Source: an uncultured Clostridia bacterium (GTDB lineage: Bacteria; Bacillota; Clostridia; Oscillospirales; Oscillospiraceae). Taken from it: a stretch of 53,086 nt of DNA. A model generated the notes under the pieces. It searched no databases and had not been told where the DNA came from. It worked only from the letters and a program-made list of their open reading frames with translations. How positions within the stretch are numbered: position 1 is the first letter of the stretch; the number at the start of each line of letters is the position of its first letter. Shown here piece by piece: positions 42,184 through 51,736 of the stretch. Position numbers and translations under genes: made by a program. Location of the stretch: contig CAMHEN010000002.1 in the NCBI GenBank assembly GCA_946184165.1, positions 1-53,086 on the forward strand. The letters are read 5' to 3'.

Positions 42184-43143
42184 ATGAATAAGAACATACT
42201 TGTACTCTTGCCGGTGGAGGCCAGACACAGAGAAAAGCTGGAGGCTGCCGGCGAGGGCTGTCGTTTTGTCTACAGCAGCCCCGACCAGGTCAGCGCGGAG
42301 CAGATCCGGGCGGCGAACATCATTCTCGGCCAGCCGGACGCGGCGCAGCTTCAGGCGTCCCCGAATCTCGAATGGCTGCAGCTTGCCTCCGCCGGGACGG
42401 ACGCCTATATCGAGCCGGGCGTGCTCGGCCCGCAGACCGTCCTCACCAACGCCACCGGCGCATACAGCAAGGCGGTCTCGGAGCATGCCTTCGCGCTGAC
42501 GCTCATGCTGATGAAAAAGCTCCATCTCTACAGAGATGAGCAGAACAGAAAAAACTGGAGCGACCGCGGCACCGTCTCGTCCCTCGCCGACAGCACCGTC
42601 GCGGTCGTCGGCCTCGGCGATATCGGCAGGGCGTATGCCCGCCTCGTCAAGGCGATGGGCGCCTATGTGATCGGCGTCAAGCGGCGCGCCGGAAACTGCC
42701 CGGACTGCGCGGACGAGCTTGTGATGACGCAGGATCTCGACAGCGTCCTGCCCCGGGCTGACGTGATCATGTCCATCCTCCCGAATACCGCCGAAACCCG
42801 CTATATCTACACCGATGAGCGCTTTGACAAAATGAAGGCCGGCGCCCTCTTCATCAACTGCGGCCGCGGCAATGCCGTCGCCTCCGAGGTGCTGCTGCGC
42901 GCGATTTCGGAGCATAAAATCGCGGCGGCGGCGATCGACGTCACGGAGACGGAGCCGCTCCCCGCCGACAGTCCTCTCTGGGGCCTTGAAAACCTTGTTA
43001 TCACGCCGCACATCTCGGGCAACTTCCATCTGCCGGAGACCTTTGAGCGCATTGTGGATATTGCGGCGGGCAATCTGAAAGCGTTCCTTGCGGGGGATGA
43101 GCTGCGCAGCACGGTGGATTTCACAACAGGGTACGCAAAATAA
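42184..43143 (+). CDS. D-isomer-specific 2-hydroxyacid dehydrogenase
   Basis: A 319-residue NAD(P)-dependent oxidoreductase interconverting 2-keto acids and D-2-hydroxy acids. The cofactor loop VGLGDIGRAYARL lies near residue 142. The catalytic triad is read as Arg in INCGRGN, Glu in DVTETEPL and His in TPHISGN. The N-terminal catalytic domain has the usual flavodoxin-like pattern with SAGTD. Likely roles are as glyoxylate/hydroxypyruvate or phosphoglycerate-type reductase. The co-transcribed isomerase and dehydrogenase suggest reduction of a C3-C6 keto acid made in the pathway (inference). Last gene of the four-gene unit; a stem at 43163 follows. Confidence 0.92.
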   Translation: MNKNILVLLPVEARHREKLEAAGEGCRFVYSSPDQVSAEQIRAANIILGQPDAAQLQASPNLEWLQLASAGTDAYIEPGVLGPQTVLTNATGAYSKAVSEHAFALTLMLMKKLHLYRDEQNRKNWSDRGTVSSLADSTVAVVGLGDIGRAYARLVKAMGAYVIGVKRRAGNCPDCADELVMTQDLDSVLPRADVIMSILPNTAETRYIYTDERFDKMKAGALFINCGRGNAVASEVLLRAISEHKIAAAAIDVTETEPLPADSPLWGLENLVITPHISGNFHLPETFERIVDIAAGNLKAFLAGDELRSTVDFTTGYAK

Positions 43144-43162
43144 ATGACTTTGACGAAAGCAT

Positions 43163-43190
43163 GAGGGCAGGAGCCGCAGCTCCTGCCCTC
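43163..43190. terminator. Stem-loop between convergent genes
   Basis: GAGGGCAGGAGC (43163-43174) and GCTCCTGCCCTC (43179-43190) form a perfect 12-bp stem with loop CGCA. There is no T-run on either side, so it may act with Rho or as a 3'-end stabiliser, but its place between two convergent stops suits a terminator. Confidence 0.6.
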
Positions 43191-43229
43191 GCCCTATATT
43201 CATCTGTTCATCGCAATGATCGTTTGCGA

Positions 43230-44441
43230 TCAGCGGGCAGCGCGGCGGCGCTGCAGTTCGGAAACCACAACGGCGCAGGCACTGTCGCCGGTGATGTTCA
43301 CGGTTGTACGGCCCATGTCGAAGATACGGTCCACGCCGGCAACCAGGGCGATGCCCTCGACCGGGAGACCGACGGACTGCAGCACCATTGCCAGCATGAC
43401 CATGCCGGCGCCGGGGACACCCGCGGTCCCGATGGAGGCGAGCGTCGCGGTCACCACGATGGTGAGCATTTGCGAGATAGTAAGCTCAATACCGAAGCAG
43501 GAAGCAATGAAGACAGCGCACACGCCCTGGTAAATGGCAGTACCGTCCATGTTGATGGTAGCGCCGAGCGGAAGGACAAAGGAGGTGACCTCCTTATCCG
43601 CGCCGAGCTTCTGGGCGCACTCCATGTTCAGAGGCAGCGTGCCGACGGAGGAGGCAGAGGAGAAGGCCAGCACAATGGCGGGCATCATGCCCTTGAAAAA
43701 GGCGATGGGACTCATATGCCCCAGAACCTTGACCGAGAGGGAGTAGACAACCACCGCGTGGAGTATGTAGCAGATATAGGCGATCAGCAGCACCTTGGCC
43801 AGCGACCCGAGCACCGCCGGGCCGTTTTCGGCGACGACCGGGCACAACAGGCAGAACACGCCGATGGGAGAGAGCTTGAGAATCATCTCCATGATCTTCA
43901 TGCAGATGTCGTTGCAGATATTGACCGCCGTGAATTCCATCTCCGTGCGCTCACCGATCAGGATCAGGGCGAAGCCAATGAACAGGGAGGCCACGATGAT
44001 TTGCAGCATGTTGGCATTCACGAAGGGCGCCAGGAAGTTTGAGGGGAAAATCCCCACCAGTGTATCCATGAAATTGACGGAGGTGGCGGAGGGCGTGTAA
44101 CTGAGATCTGTTGTGGAGAGAATCGGGAAGATACTCTTGGACATGTTGGCAATCAGTATGCCGATCGCTACCGCAAAAGCAGTGGTGCACAGGTAATACA
44201 GGACGGTCTGCCCCCCGATGGCGCCAACTTTCTTAATGTCGCGGAGTGATACGACGCCCGCCATAATGGAGAAGAAGACCAGCGGACACACCACCCATTT
44301 GATGAGATTGAGGAAGATGGTGCCGAAGGGTTTGATGTACTTCGTCGCAAAGGATGCGTTGGAGGTCAAAAGGATACCGACAACGATCGCAAGCACCATT
44401 GCGATGAAAATCTGCGTAGAGAGTGCCAGTTTCTTTTTCAT
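43230..44441 (-). CDS. DAACS-family dicarboxylate/amino-acid:cation symporter
   Basis: A 403-residue transporter of the GltP/DctA family. The conserved blocks of the transport domain are all present: the serine-rich hairpin SSASSVGTLPLN, ATINMDGTA, GTAGVPGAG and DRIFDMGRTTVNITGD, with the cation-binding Asn and Asp. Substrates in the family are glutamate, aspartate, C4-dicarboxylates, serine/threonine or cystine. The fumC and malic-enzyme genes close by favour a dicarboxylate (inference). The start is ATG 44441 with AAAGGAAG 9 bases upstream; the frame is open further but has no site. It is divergent from the enolase-LysR operon, a usual layout for LysR control. Confidence 0.93.
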   Translation of the reverse strand: MKKKLALSTQIFIAMVLAIVVGILLTSNASFATKYIKPFGTIFLNLIKWVVCPLVFFSIMAGVVSLRDIKKVGAIGGQTVLYYLCTTAFAVAIGILIANMSKSIFPILSTTDLSYTPSATSVNFMDTLVGIFPSNFLAPFVNANMLQIIVASLFIGFALILIGERTEMEFTAVNICNDICMKIMEMILKLSPIGVFCLLCPVVAENGPAVLGSLAKVLLIAYICYILHAVVVYSLSVKVLGHMSPIAFFKGMMPAIVLAFSSASSVGTLPLNMECAQKLGADKEVTSFVLPLGATINMDGTAIYQGVCAVFIASCFGIELTISQMLTIVVTATLASIGTAGVPGAGMVMLAMVLQSVGLPVEGIALVAGVDRIFDMGRTTVNITGDSACAVVVSELQRRRAAR

Positions 44442-44490
44442 GGGATCAGCTTCCTTTCCAGTAAGTTGGTATTCCGAGTTGTACATCCAA

Positions 44491-44519
44491 AGCATACAAC
44501 AATATGAGCAGAATGTCCA
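44491..44519 (-). promoter_or_regulatory. Possible promoter of the DAACS gene
   Basis: On the minus strand TGGACA, 17-bp spacer, TATGCT, about 50 bases before ATG 44441. The -35 is close to the TTGGAC used on the other strand at 44792 and before the enolase 2 gene at 50554. Confidence 0.5.
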
Positions 44520-44685
44520 GAATAAAATGAAACATACGCGCAATAATTGTTAAAAACGCAGAGAACGGCGCTTACACACAGGATTCGGGAGGTGCTGAAC
44601 CGCCCATACAGAAGACTTGTCGTTGAAAACGCGCCGCTTGACGCGTCACCCCTTTGTGCCGAAAACCACAGAGGAGGTCTCATAC

Positions 44686-44730
44686 ACTCTCCCATGAAAA
44701 GCAGGCGCTGTCTGCTTTTCATGGGAGAGT
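44686..44730. repeat. Perfect 19-bp inverted repeat in the divergent gap
   Basis: ACTCTCCCATGAAAAGCAG (44686-44704) is perfectly complementary to 44712-44730, around a 7-base loop. There is no T-run on either side, so it is not a normal terminator. It lies midway in the 431-bp gap between the DAACS and enolase 1 genes. No gene is supported in this gap; short frames crossing the repeat read similar peptides on both strands only because of the symmetry. Confidence 0.7.
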
Positions 44731-44758
44731 AGTGCAATTCGACGCACAAGCAACTATA

Positions 44759-44821
44759 GCCAAAAAGGAATAATACAATTCTGATTCATTATTGGACAGG
44801 GGAGAGCCCCTATGATACAAT
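44759..44821 (+). promoter_or_regulatory. Promoter region of enolase 1 - lysR operon
   Basis: TTGGAC (44792), 18-bp spacer, TACAAT (44816-44821). Upstream, 44759-44780 reads CCAAAAAGGA then TAATACA, almost the same as 50466-50486 before the second enolase operon. The spacer holds AGGGGAGAGCCCCT with paired GGGG/CCCC. The shared upstream motif may be an activator site, for example for the LysR protein. Confidence 0.55.
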
Positions 44822-44873
44822 TAAATCACCCATAACAGAAGCGGAATCAGATCATGACAAAGGAGGTTTTATC

Positions 44874-45989
44874 GTGAAGATCACAAAGGTAGAACCCATT
44901 ATGACCGGCTGGCGGAGAATGTTCGTCAAGGTGTATACCGATGAGGGCATCGTCGGCGTGGGTGAGGGCGGCAACTGGGGCTTTCGGGAATCCATGGTCG
45001 GCGCCATACACCGCATGGAGGAGCCGCTTCTCGGCCAGGATCCTCTGCGTATCGAATACCTTGACAGTGAGCTGTACAGCCGCTTCAAATTCGGCGGCAC
45101 CTCCATCGCCGCCGCCATCAGCGCCATAGACATTGCGCTATGGGATATCAAGGGCAAGTATTTTAATGTACCTGTCTATCAGATGCTGGGCGGCGCGGTG
45201 CGGAAAAAGATCCGGCTCTGGGGCGTGGTGTTCGGCAAGACCATCGATGAGAGCGTGGAGTGCGCGAAAAAACTCAAGGAAGAAGGCTACACCTGCATCC
45301 GCCTCAATCCCACAAACATCAAAGAAGCCGGCGGCACCTACGCAAAACGCGAGCGGGCTATGAGCGATATGATCCATGCAGTGCGTGAGGCTGTGGGTGA
45401 CGATGTGGATATCGGCTGCGAGATCCACCGCTCCCTCCAGCCGCATGAGAGCGTAAGACTCATGCAGCTTGTGGAGGATGTGAACCTTCTGTTCTTCGAG
45501 GATCCCATCAATTACGAAAATTATCATACCATCCAGTGTGTTGCGCGGCGCGCCATGGCGCCAATCGGCGTGGGGGAGCGCAGCTTCTGTATTCAGGATG
45601 TGGACATGCTGCTGCGGGAGGACAACATCTCCTTCCTGCGTCCGGACGTTGCCATTATGGGCGGCATCACCGGCTGCAAGAAGGCCGCCGCCATTGCCGA
45701 GAGTCACTATGTCAATGTCATCCCCCATATCGCCACCGGCAGCATCTGCTATGCCGCGAGTCTCCAGCTTGCCGCCGCCATCCCCAATTTTGAGGTCATG
45801 GAGATGTGCCCCGCGCCCGGTGAGTGGCCCAAGATCCAGCAGGAGATCAAGACACCCTTTGTGATCGAAAACGGATATATGCTCCTGCCTGAGGGCTCCG
45901 GCCTCGGCGTGGAACTGCGGGATGATATACTGGAGACCGCGCCTTATCACGAATGGCGCTGGGATCTGTCTTACAACGAATATAAGTAA
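44874..45989 (+). CDS. Enolase-superfamily acid-sugar dehydratase 1
   Basis: A 371-residue mandelate-racemase/muconate-lactonising type protein. The metal ligands are read as Glu183, Glu209 in FFEDP and Glu235 in GVGERS. His185 in CEIHRS and His285 in VIPHIATGS are at the places of the acid/base pair in D-galactonate and D-mannonate dehydratases. The first ligand is Glu where those enzymes have Asp. A KxK motif is lacking (RLN instead), also as in that group. So a syn-dehydration of an aldonate or hydroxy-diacid to a 2-keto-3-deoxy acid is likely (family knowledge), with substrate unknown. GTG start with an AAAGGAGG site. lysR follows after two bases. Confidence 0.9.
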   Translation: MKITKVEPIMTGWRRMFVKVYTDEGIVGVGEGGNWGFRESMVGAIHRMEEPLLGQDPLRIEYLDSELYSRFKFGGTSIAAAISAIDIALWDIKGKYFNVPVYQMLGGAVRKKIRLWGVVFGKTIDESVECAKKLKEEGYTCIRLNPTNIKEAGGTYAKRERAMSDMIHAVREAVGDDVDIGCEIHRSLQPHESVRLMQLVEDVNLLFFEDPINYENYHTIQCVARRAMAPIGVGERSFCIQDVDMLLREDNISFLRPDVAIMGGITGCKKAAAIAESHYVNVIPHIATGSICYAASLQLAAAIPNFEVMEMCPAPGEWPKIQQEIKTPFVIENGYMLLPEGSGLGVELRDDILETAPYHEWRWDLSYNEYK

Positions 45990-45991
45990 AG

Positions 45992-46927
45992 ATGACATAC
46001 AGGTTGGATTATGTTCTGGCGCTTGCCGAGGAGAGAAATCTGACCAAAGCGGCGCAGAAGCTCTATATCTCCCAGCCGACTCTGACCAAATACATCACGC
46101 GGCTGGAGCAGGATCTTGGCGTGCAGCTCTTTGACCGCACGGTCCAGCCTATCCGCATCACGCGCGCGGGACAGGTTTTCATCGAAGACATGCAGAAGAT
46201 CCAGACCCGGGAGACAAATCTGCGTACCAAGCTCAAGGCCATCAGCCGGGACGCGGACAGCTTCTCCGTCGGCATCCCTACGATCCGGGCGGAGTATCTG
46301 CTGCCGGAGGTGCTTGCCGATTTCCTGAAAAAGTATCCGCATGTGAGCATCAGCACCGACCCCCGTATTGAGAGCGCCGTCGAGGGGGCCGTGGCCGCGG
46401 GGGAGTTGGATGTGGCCGTCGGTGCGCTTTCGCTTGCCTATGATGAGCTGGAATACACCTTCCTGAAGGAAGATGAGGTGCTTTTGCTTCTCTCGCGGGA
46501 ACATCCGGCAGTATCCGGTATCTCGGCGCAGGAGGGGACAATTTCGTCTCCGCTGCTGCTTGACCACCGCCTGCTGCGTGATGAACGCGTCCTGCTGCCG
46601 CGCTCGGGCGGCGGGCAATATCGGGCTGCCATGCTGATGCTGGAAAAATATCAGATTCCCCATACAGGCACGATCCAATGCAACAGCCTGCACGCGTTGT
46701 TCTGCCTGGCCGCGCAGAATGTGGGCATCCTGTTCACCACACCGTCGGAGTTCTGCCGCCGTTTTCCGGGCGAGGCCGGGAAACTGGCATTTTGCCGTCT
46801 CCAACCGGAACCGGTTTATCAGCGCAGCTATCTGTGCTGGAAAAAGGAGCGCGGTGAGGAAGCGATTATACGCGACTTTGCGGATGCCTGCCTGCGAAAA
46901 GAAAAAACAAACAGTACGGAGGAATAA
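45992..46927 (+). CDS. LysR-family transcription regulator
   Basis: A 311-residue regulator. The winged helix-turn-helix is residues 1-60 (LDYVLALAEERNLTKAAQKL, then SQPTLTKYITRLEQDLG) and the effector domain of the type 2 periplasmic-binding fold covers 90-295 (FSVGIPTIRAEYLLPEVL). It is read as the second gene of the enolase operon, two bases after the previous stop and two before the next start, with no strong ribosome site of its own. LysR proteins of such loci usually bind the pathway substrate or product, and act at a neighbouring divergent promoter, here the DAACS-enolase gap. Confidence 0.93.
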   Translation: MTYRLDYVLALAEERNLTKAAQKLYISQPTLTKYITRLEQDLGVQLFDRTVQPIRITRAGQVFIEDMQKIQTRETNLRTKLKAISRDADSFSVGIPTIRAEYLLPEVLADFLKKYPHVSISTDPRIESAVEGAVAAGELDVAVGALSLAYDELEYTFLKEDEVLLLLSREHPAVSGISAQEGTISSPLLLDHRLLRDERVLLPRSGGGQYRAAMLMLEKYQIPHTGTIQCNSLHALFCLAAQNVGILFTTPSEFCRRFPGEAGKLAFCRLQPEPVYQRSYLCWKKERGEEAIIRDFADACLRKEKTNSTEE

Positions 46928-46929
46928 GC

Positions 46930-47820
46930 ATGCAAAACCCAACGCGGGAGGAAATGATCCGCATGGCGCACGAGACGCGCAGGCAGGTCACCAGTGCCGA
47001 GGTGCCGGACGAGCTGATGCGTCAGTTCCCTGTTACGATCGAGGAGAAGACGATCCCCTTTGAGGAGGGAGACATCCGCGTATTCTACAGTTACCCCGAT
47101 GCGATGAAAAACCCGGATGTATTGATCCTGAACATGCACGGCGGCGGCTTCATCCGCGCCCGCACTCCCAATGACGAGCTGTTCTGCCGCCGGATGAATC
47201 ATGCGCTTTCCTGCAAGTTTCTCGATCTGGACTACAAGATCGCGCCGGATTATCCCTTCCCGGCGGCTGTTCACGAGGCGTACCGGACGCTGCGCTGGGT
47301 ATATGAGAACGCAGCGGCGCTGGGGATCGACCCGAAGCGCGTCGTCCTCATGGGACACAGCGCGGGCGGCAATCTCTGCATCGGCGCGATCATGCGCTCC
47401 ATCGAGCGGGGGACAGAGATCCCGGAGCTGCTGGTCTGCGAATATCCGCCGCTGGATGTGTACACCGATCCCGGCGAGAAAAAAAGCATGGGCAAGGGGG
47501 TTCCCGCTGAGCGCGCAAGGCTGTATAATCTGTATTACTGTGACAGGGATAAACAGAAAGACCCGTACTGTTCGCCGGTATACGCGCCGGATGAGATGCT
47601 GTACGGATTCCCGCCCACCCTGATGATCACCGGCGGGTGCGACGATCTCTGCAACGAGGCGGAGGACTTTGCCCTGCGCCTGGCCCGCTGCGGGGCGGAG
47701 ACCACCATCAAGCGCGTCCCCGGCGCGGGACATGCCTTTACCATCTATCGCAGAGAGGGACATGAGATCGCCTACGCGCTGATGGTACGTTACCTGCGCA
47801 GTATGCTGCATCTGAAATGA
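46930..47820 (+). CDS. Alpha/beta-hydrolase (HSL/acetyl-esterase type)
   Basis: A 296-residue cytoplasmic serine hydrolase of the Aes/hormone-sensitive-lipase family. HGGGF (70-74) forms the oxyanion hole, and the nucleophile serine is in MGHSAGG (142-148). The acid is in GGCDDL and the histidine in GAGHAF. It probably cleaves short acyl esters, such as acetylated sugars or sugar acids, or a lactone. It lies between lysR and fumC in a tightly packed operon with 2- to 13-base spacing, so the ester or lactone is likely part of the same pathway (inference). A GGAGGAA site precedes ATG 46930. Confidence 0.92.
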   Translation: MQNPTREEMIRMAHETRRQVTSAEVPDELMRQFPVTIEEKTIPFEEGDIRVFYSYPDAMKNPDVLILNMHGGGFIRARTPNDELFCRRMNHALSCKFLDLDYKIAPDYPFPAAVHEAYRTLRWVYENAAALGIDPKRVVLMGHSAGGNLCIGAIMRSIERGTEIPELLVCEYPPLDVYTDPGEKKSMGKGVPAERARLYNLYYCDRDKQKDPYCSPVYAPDEMLYGFPPTLMITGGCDDLCNEAEDFALRLARCGAETTIKRVPGAGHAFTIYRREGHEIAYALMVRYLRSMLHLK

Positions 47821-47829
47821 GGGATTTCA

Positions 47830-49206
<1,377 letters not shown>

Positions 49207-49219
49207 AGGAGAAGCAAAC

Positions 49220-50395
49220 ATGGATTACGCGAAAGAATCCCTGCGCCTGCACTATGAGTGGAGGGGCAAGCTGGAAATGGTTAACCGTGCCGCGGTGGAC
49301 TCCGCCGAGGCCCTGAGCCTTGCCTATACCCCCGGCGTGGCCGCGCCCTGCCTGGAGATCCGGAAGGACGTGAACAAGAGCTATGAACTCACGCGCCGCT
49401 GGAACACCGTCGCCGTTGTCACCGACGGGACTGCCGTCCTCGGCCTCGGCGATATCGGCCCCGAAGCCGGTATGCCCGTCATGGAGGGCAAGTGCGTCCT
49501 CTTCAAGGCATTCGGCGATGTGGACGCGGTCCCGCTGTGCGTCCGCAGCAAGGACGTGGACGAGATCGTCAACACCGTGCGCCTGCTCGCGGGCAGCTTC
49601 GGCGGCGTGAACCTGGAGGATATCTCCGCGCCCCGCTGCTTTGAGATCGAGCGCAGACTCAAGGAGTGCTGTGATATCCCCATCTTCCACGACGACCAGC
49701 ATGGCACCGCCGTCATCACCCTCGCGGGCCTGACCAACGCCCTCAAGCTCGTGGGCAAGAAGCTGCCAGAGGTGCGCATCGTCCTCAACGGCGCGGGTGC
49801 GGCGGCAACCGCCATCACCAAGCTCCTCATCACCGCGGGCGCTGTGGACGTGACCCTCTGCGACCGCAGCGGCGCCATCTGGAACGGCCGCGCCGATCAC
49901 ATGAACCCCGCCAAGCAGGAGATTGCCGAGCTTACCAACCCGAAGCTGCGCAGGGGCAGCCTGAAGGATGTCATTCAGGGCGCGGACGTGTTCATCGGCG
50001 TCTCGGCTCCCGGCGCGCTGACTACTGACATGGTGAAGACCATGAACCGTGACGCCATCATCTTTGCCTGCGCGAACCCAACGCCTGAGATCTTCCCCGA
50101 GGACGCCAAGGCCGGCGGCGCGGCGGTGGTCTCCACCGGGCGCTCCGATTACCCCAACCAGGTCAACAACGTTCTCTGCTTCCCCGGCATCTTCCGCGGC
50201 GCTCTCGATGTGCGCGCAAGCGATATCAACGACGCCATGAAGCTGGCCGCGGCTTCCGCCATCGCGGCCCTGGTTTCCGACGAGGAGCTCAGCGCCGACT
50301 ATATCCTTCCCAAGGCTTTTGACCCGCGCGTGAAAGACGCGGTAGCCAGGGCGACCGCCGAAGCAGCCCGTGCCAGCGGCGTTGCGAGGATCTGA
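49220..50395 (+). CDS. Malic enzyme (malate dehydrogenase, decarboxylating)
   Basis: A 391-residue short-type malic enzyme that converts L-malate to pyruvate and CO2 with NAD(P) reduction. Motifs are the Tyr in [11 protein letters not shown], the Lys in [15 protein letters not shown], metal-site acidic residues in [12 protein letters not shown] and the cofactor loop [11 protein letters not shown]. It lacks the longer phosphotransacetylase extension of the MaeB type. An AAAGGAGAA site lies upstream of ATG 49220. It ends the operon that begins at 44874, and the strong stem-loop at 50417 follows. With FumC it can move fumarate to pyruvate. Confidence 0.94.
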   Translation: MDYAKESLRLHYEWRGKLEMVNRAAVDSAEALSLAYTPGVAAPCLEIRKDVNKSYELTRRWNTVAVVTDGTAVLGLGDIGPEAGMPVMEGKCVLFKAFGDVDAVPLCVRSKDVDEIVNTVRLLAGSFGGVNLEDISAPRCFEIERRLKECCDIPIFHDDQHGTAVITLAGLTNALKLVGKKLPEVRIVLNGAGAAATAITKLLITAGAVDVTLCDRSGAIWNGRADHMNPAKQEIAELTNPKLRRGSLKDVIQGADVFIGVSAPGALTTDMVKTMNRDAIIFACANPTPEIFPEDAKAGGAAVVSTGRSDYPNQVNNVLCFPGIFRGALDVRASDINDAMKLAAASAIAALVSDEELSADYILPKAFDPRVKDAVARATAEAARASGVARI

Positions 50396-50416
50396 AAAAA
50401 TTCAAGTAAATATTTG

Positions 50417-50454
50417 ACAGCGGAGACCGCCTCATCAGCGGCCTCCGCTGTTTT
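50417..50454 (+). terminator. Terminator after the malic-enzyme gene
   Basis: ACAGCGGAG and CCGC pair with GCGG and CTCCGCTGT (one opposed mismatch), then TTTT. It separates the operon at 44874-50395 from the two enolase genes that follow. Confidence 0.85.
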
Positions 50455-50465
50455 CGTATAACATC

Positions 50466-50583
50466 GCCAAAAAGGATAATACAGTTTTATGAAAAATACC
50501 GAAACGAAAGAGATGAAATAAATATTCTTGATAGGTAGCCCAAAAATCATGTATTGGACAGAGAATTAAAATTAGGATATTCT
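50466..50583 (+). promoter_or_regulatory. Promoter region of enolase 2 - enolase 3
   Basis: TTGGAC (50554-50559), 18-bp spacer, TATTCT (50578-50583). Further up, 50466-50486 repeats CCAAAAAGGA then TAATACA of the region before enolase 1. The -35 surroundings (ATTGGACAG) are the same as at 44791. The gap is AT-rich compared with its neighbours and holds no gene. Confidence 0.5.
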
Positions 50584-50646
50584 ATATACAACAGGAAAAA
50601 GAGAAAAATCGATAAATAATTTTTATTAAAACAAGGAGAAACGCTT

Positions 50647-51726
50647 ATGAAGATCACAGACGTCCGCGTAGAGCACTACCGCTGGCCCAAGGCAAAGCCA
50701 ATCGCAAACGGAAAGCACACCTACACCCACAATGAGCTGAATCTTCTCATCGTTGATACCGACGAGGGCATCACCGGTTATGGCTGCAGCTGGGCCATCG
50801 AGTTTGCCGAGACCATGGGCAAGGCCATCATCGGCATGGATCCCCTGGATACCGAGCGTATTTTCCAGAAGACCTACGTCCCCAAGTTCATCGGCCGCCG
50901 CGGTACCAGTCTGAAGACCGTCTCTGCCATAGACATAGCCCTCTGGGATATCAAGGCCAAGGTCGCGGGCATGCCCCTTTACAAGCTGCTCGGTGCGCAT
51001 AAGGAAAAGGTCGAGTGCTATGTGGCGGGCGGTTACTATGCTCCCGGCAAGGGCCTCAAGGAGCTGCAGCAGGAGATGGAAGAGTACCGCAGCTGGGGCG
51101 TCAACGCGGTCAAGATGAAGGTCGGCGGCGTCTCTCTGAAGGAGGATGCAGCTCGAGTCAAGGCTGTGCGTGAGGTGATCGGCGACGATGCCAAGCTCAT
51201 GATCGACGCAAACTGCGCCTATCGCTTCTTTGAAGCCGTGGAATTTGCCAAAATGGTGGAGGAGTACCATCCCTACTGGCTGGAGGAGCCTGTGGATGCC
51301 GACGATTACGACGGCTACAGCAAGGTTGCGGAAAAGACCATCATCCCCATTGCCGGCGGTGAGAACGAGGTTTCCCGCTTCGGCTTCCGCGACCTCATTA
51401 CCAAGGCCCGCGGCATCGCCATCCTCAATCCCGACGCCACCTGCCTCGGCGGCGTGACGGAGTTCATGAAGGTCGCCGGCATGGCTGACGCCTTCGGCCT
51501 GGATATGAGCCCCCACGGCCAGCAGCAGGTGCATGTGCATCTCGACTGCGCCGTTCCGAACGCCACAATCGCCGAGTTCTACCCGCCCCAGTATGATGCC
51601 AAGGTCTATGAGGCCTTCAAAAATCCTGTCGTTTTCAACGCTGACGGCACGGTCAGCCCCTCCCAGGCGCCCGGCGCCGGCCTCGACATCAACTTCGACG
51701 TGATGGCTCCCTTCCGCGTGAAGTGA
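50647..51726 (+). CDS. Enolase-superfamily protein 2, KxK (mandelate racemase) type
   Basis: A 359-residue enolase-superfamily enzyme of the mandelate-racemase subgroup. The base is read as Lys158 of the KxK motif (AVKMKVGG, Lys156/Lys158). The metal ligands are Asp188 in MIDANCAY, Glu213 in WLEEPVD and Glu239 in AGGENE. His290 in MSPHGQQ is the second base. This set is seen in acid-sugar dehydratases (talarate/galactarate, tartrate) and racemases, so the reaction is dehydration or epimerisation of an alpha-hydroxy acid. It differs in subgroup from its two neighbours of the same superfamily. AAGGAG lies upstream of the ATG. Confidence 0.9.
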   Translation: MKITDVRVEHYRWPKAKPIANGKHTYTHNELNLLIVDTDEGITGYGCSWAIEFAETMGKAIIGMDPLDTERIFQKTYVPKFIGRRGTSLKTVSAIDIALWDIKAKVAGMPLYKLLGAHKEKVECYVAGGYYAPGKGLKELQQEMEEYRSWGVNAVKMKVGGVSLKEDAARVKAVREVIGDDAKLMIDANCAYRFFEAVEFAKMVEEYHPYWLEEPVDADDYDGYSKVAEKTIIPIAGGENEVSRFGFRDLITKARGIAILNPDATCLGGVTEFMKVAGMADAFGLDMSPHGQQQVHVHLDCAVPNATIAEFYPPQYDAKVYEAFKNPVVFNADGTVSPSQAPGAGLDINFDVMAPFRVK

Positions 51727-51736
51727 GGATTACAGT

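Noticed and set aside
36882-43203. Long minus-strand open frames (662 and 1003 codons) across tctBA and across the genes at 40171-43143
   Set aside because: Mirror images of well-supported plus-strand genes, rich in His, Asp and Arg with no family match and no ribosome sites.
44547-44749. Small frames on both strands between the DAACS and enolase genes
   Set aside because: Both read the peptide SPMKSR...LLFMGE because they cross the same perfect inverted repeat; no ribosome site.
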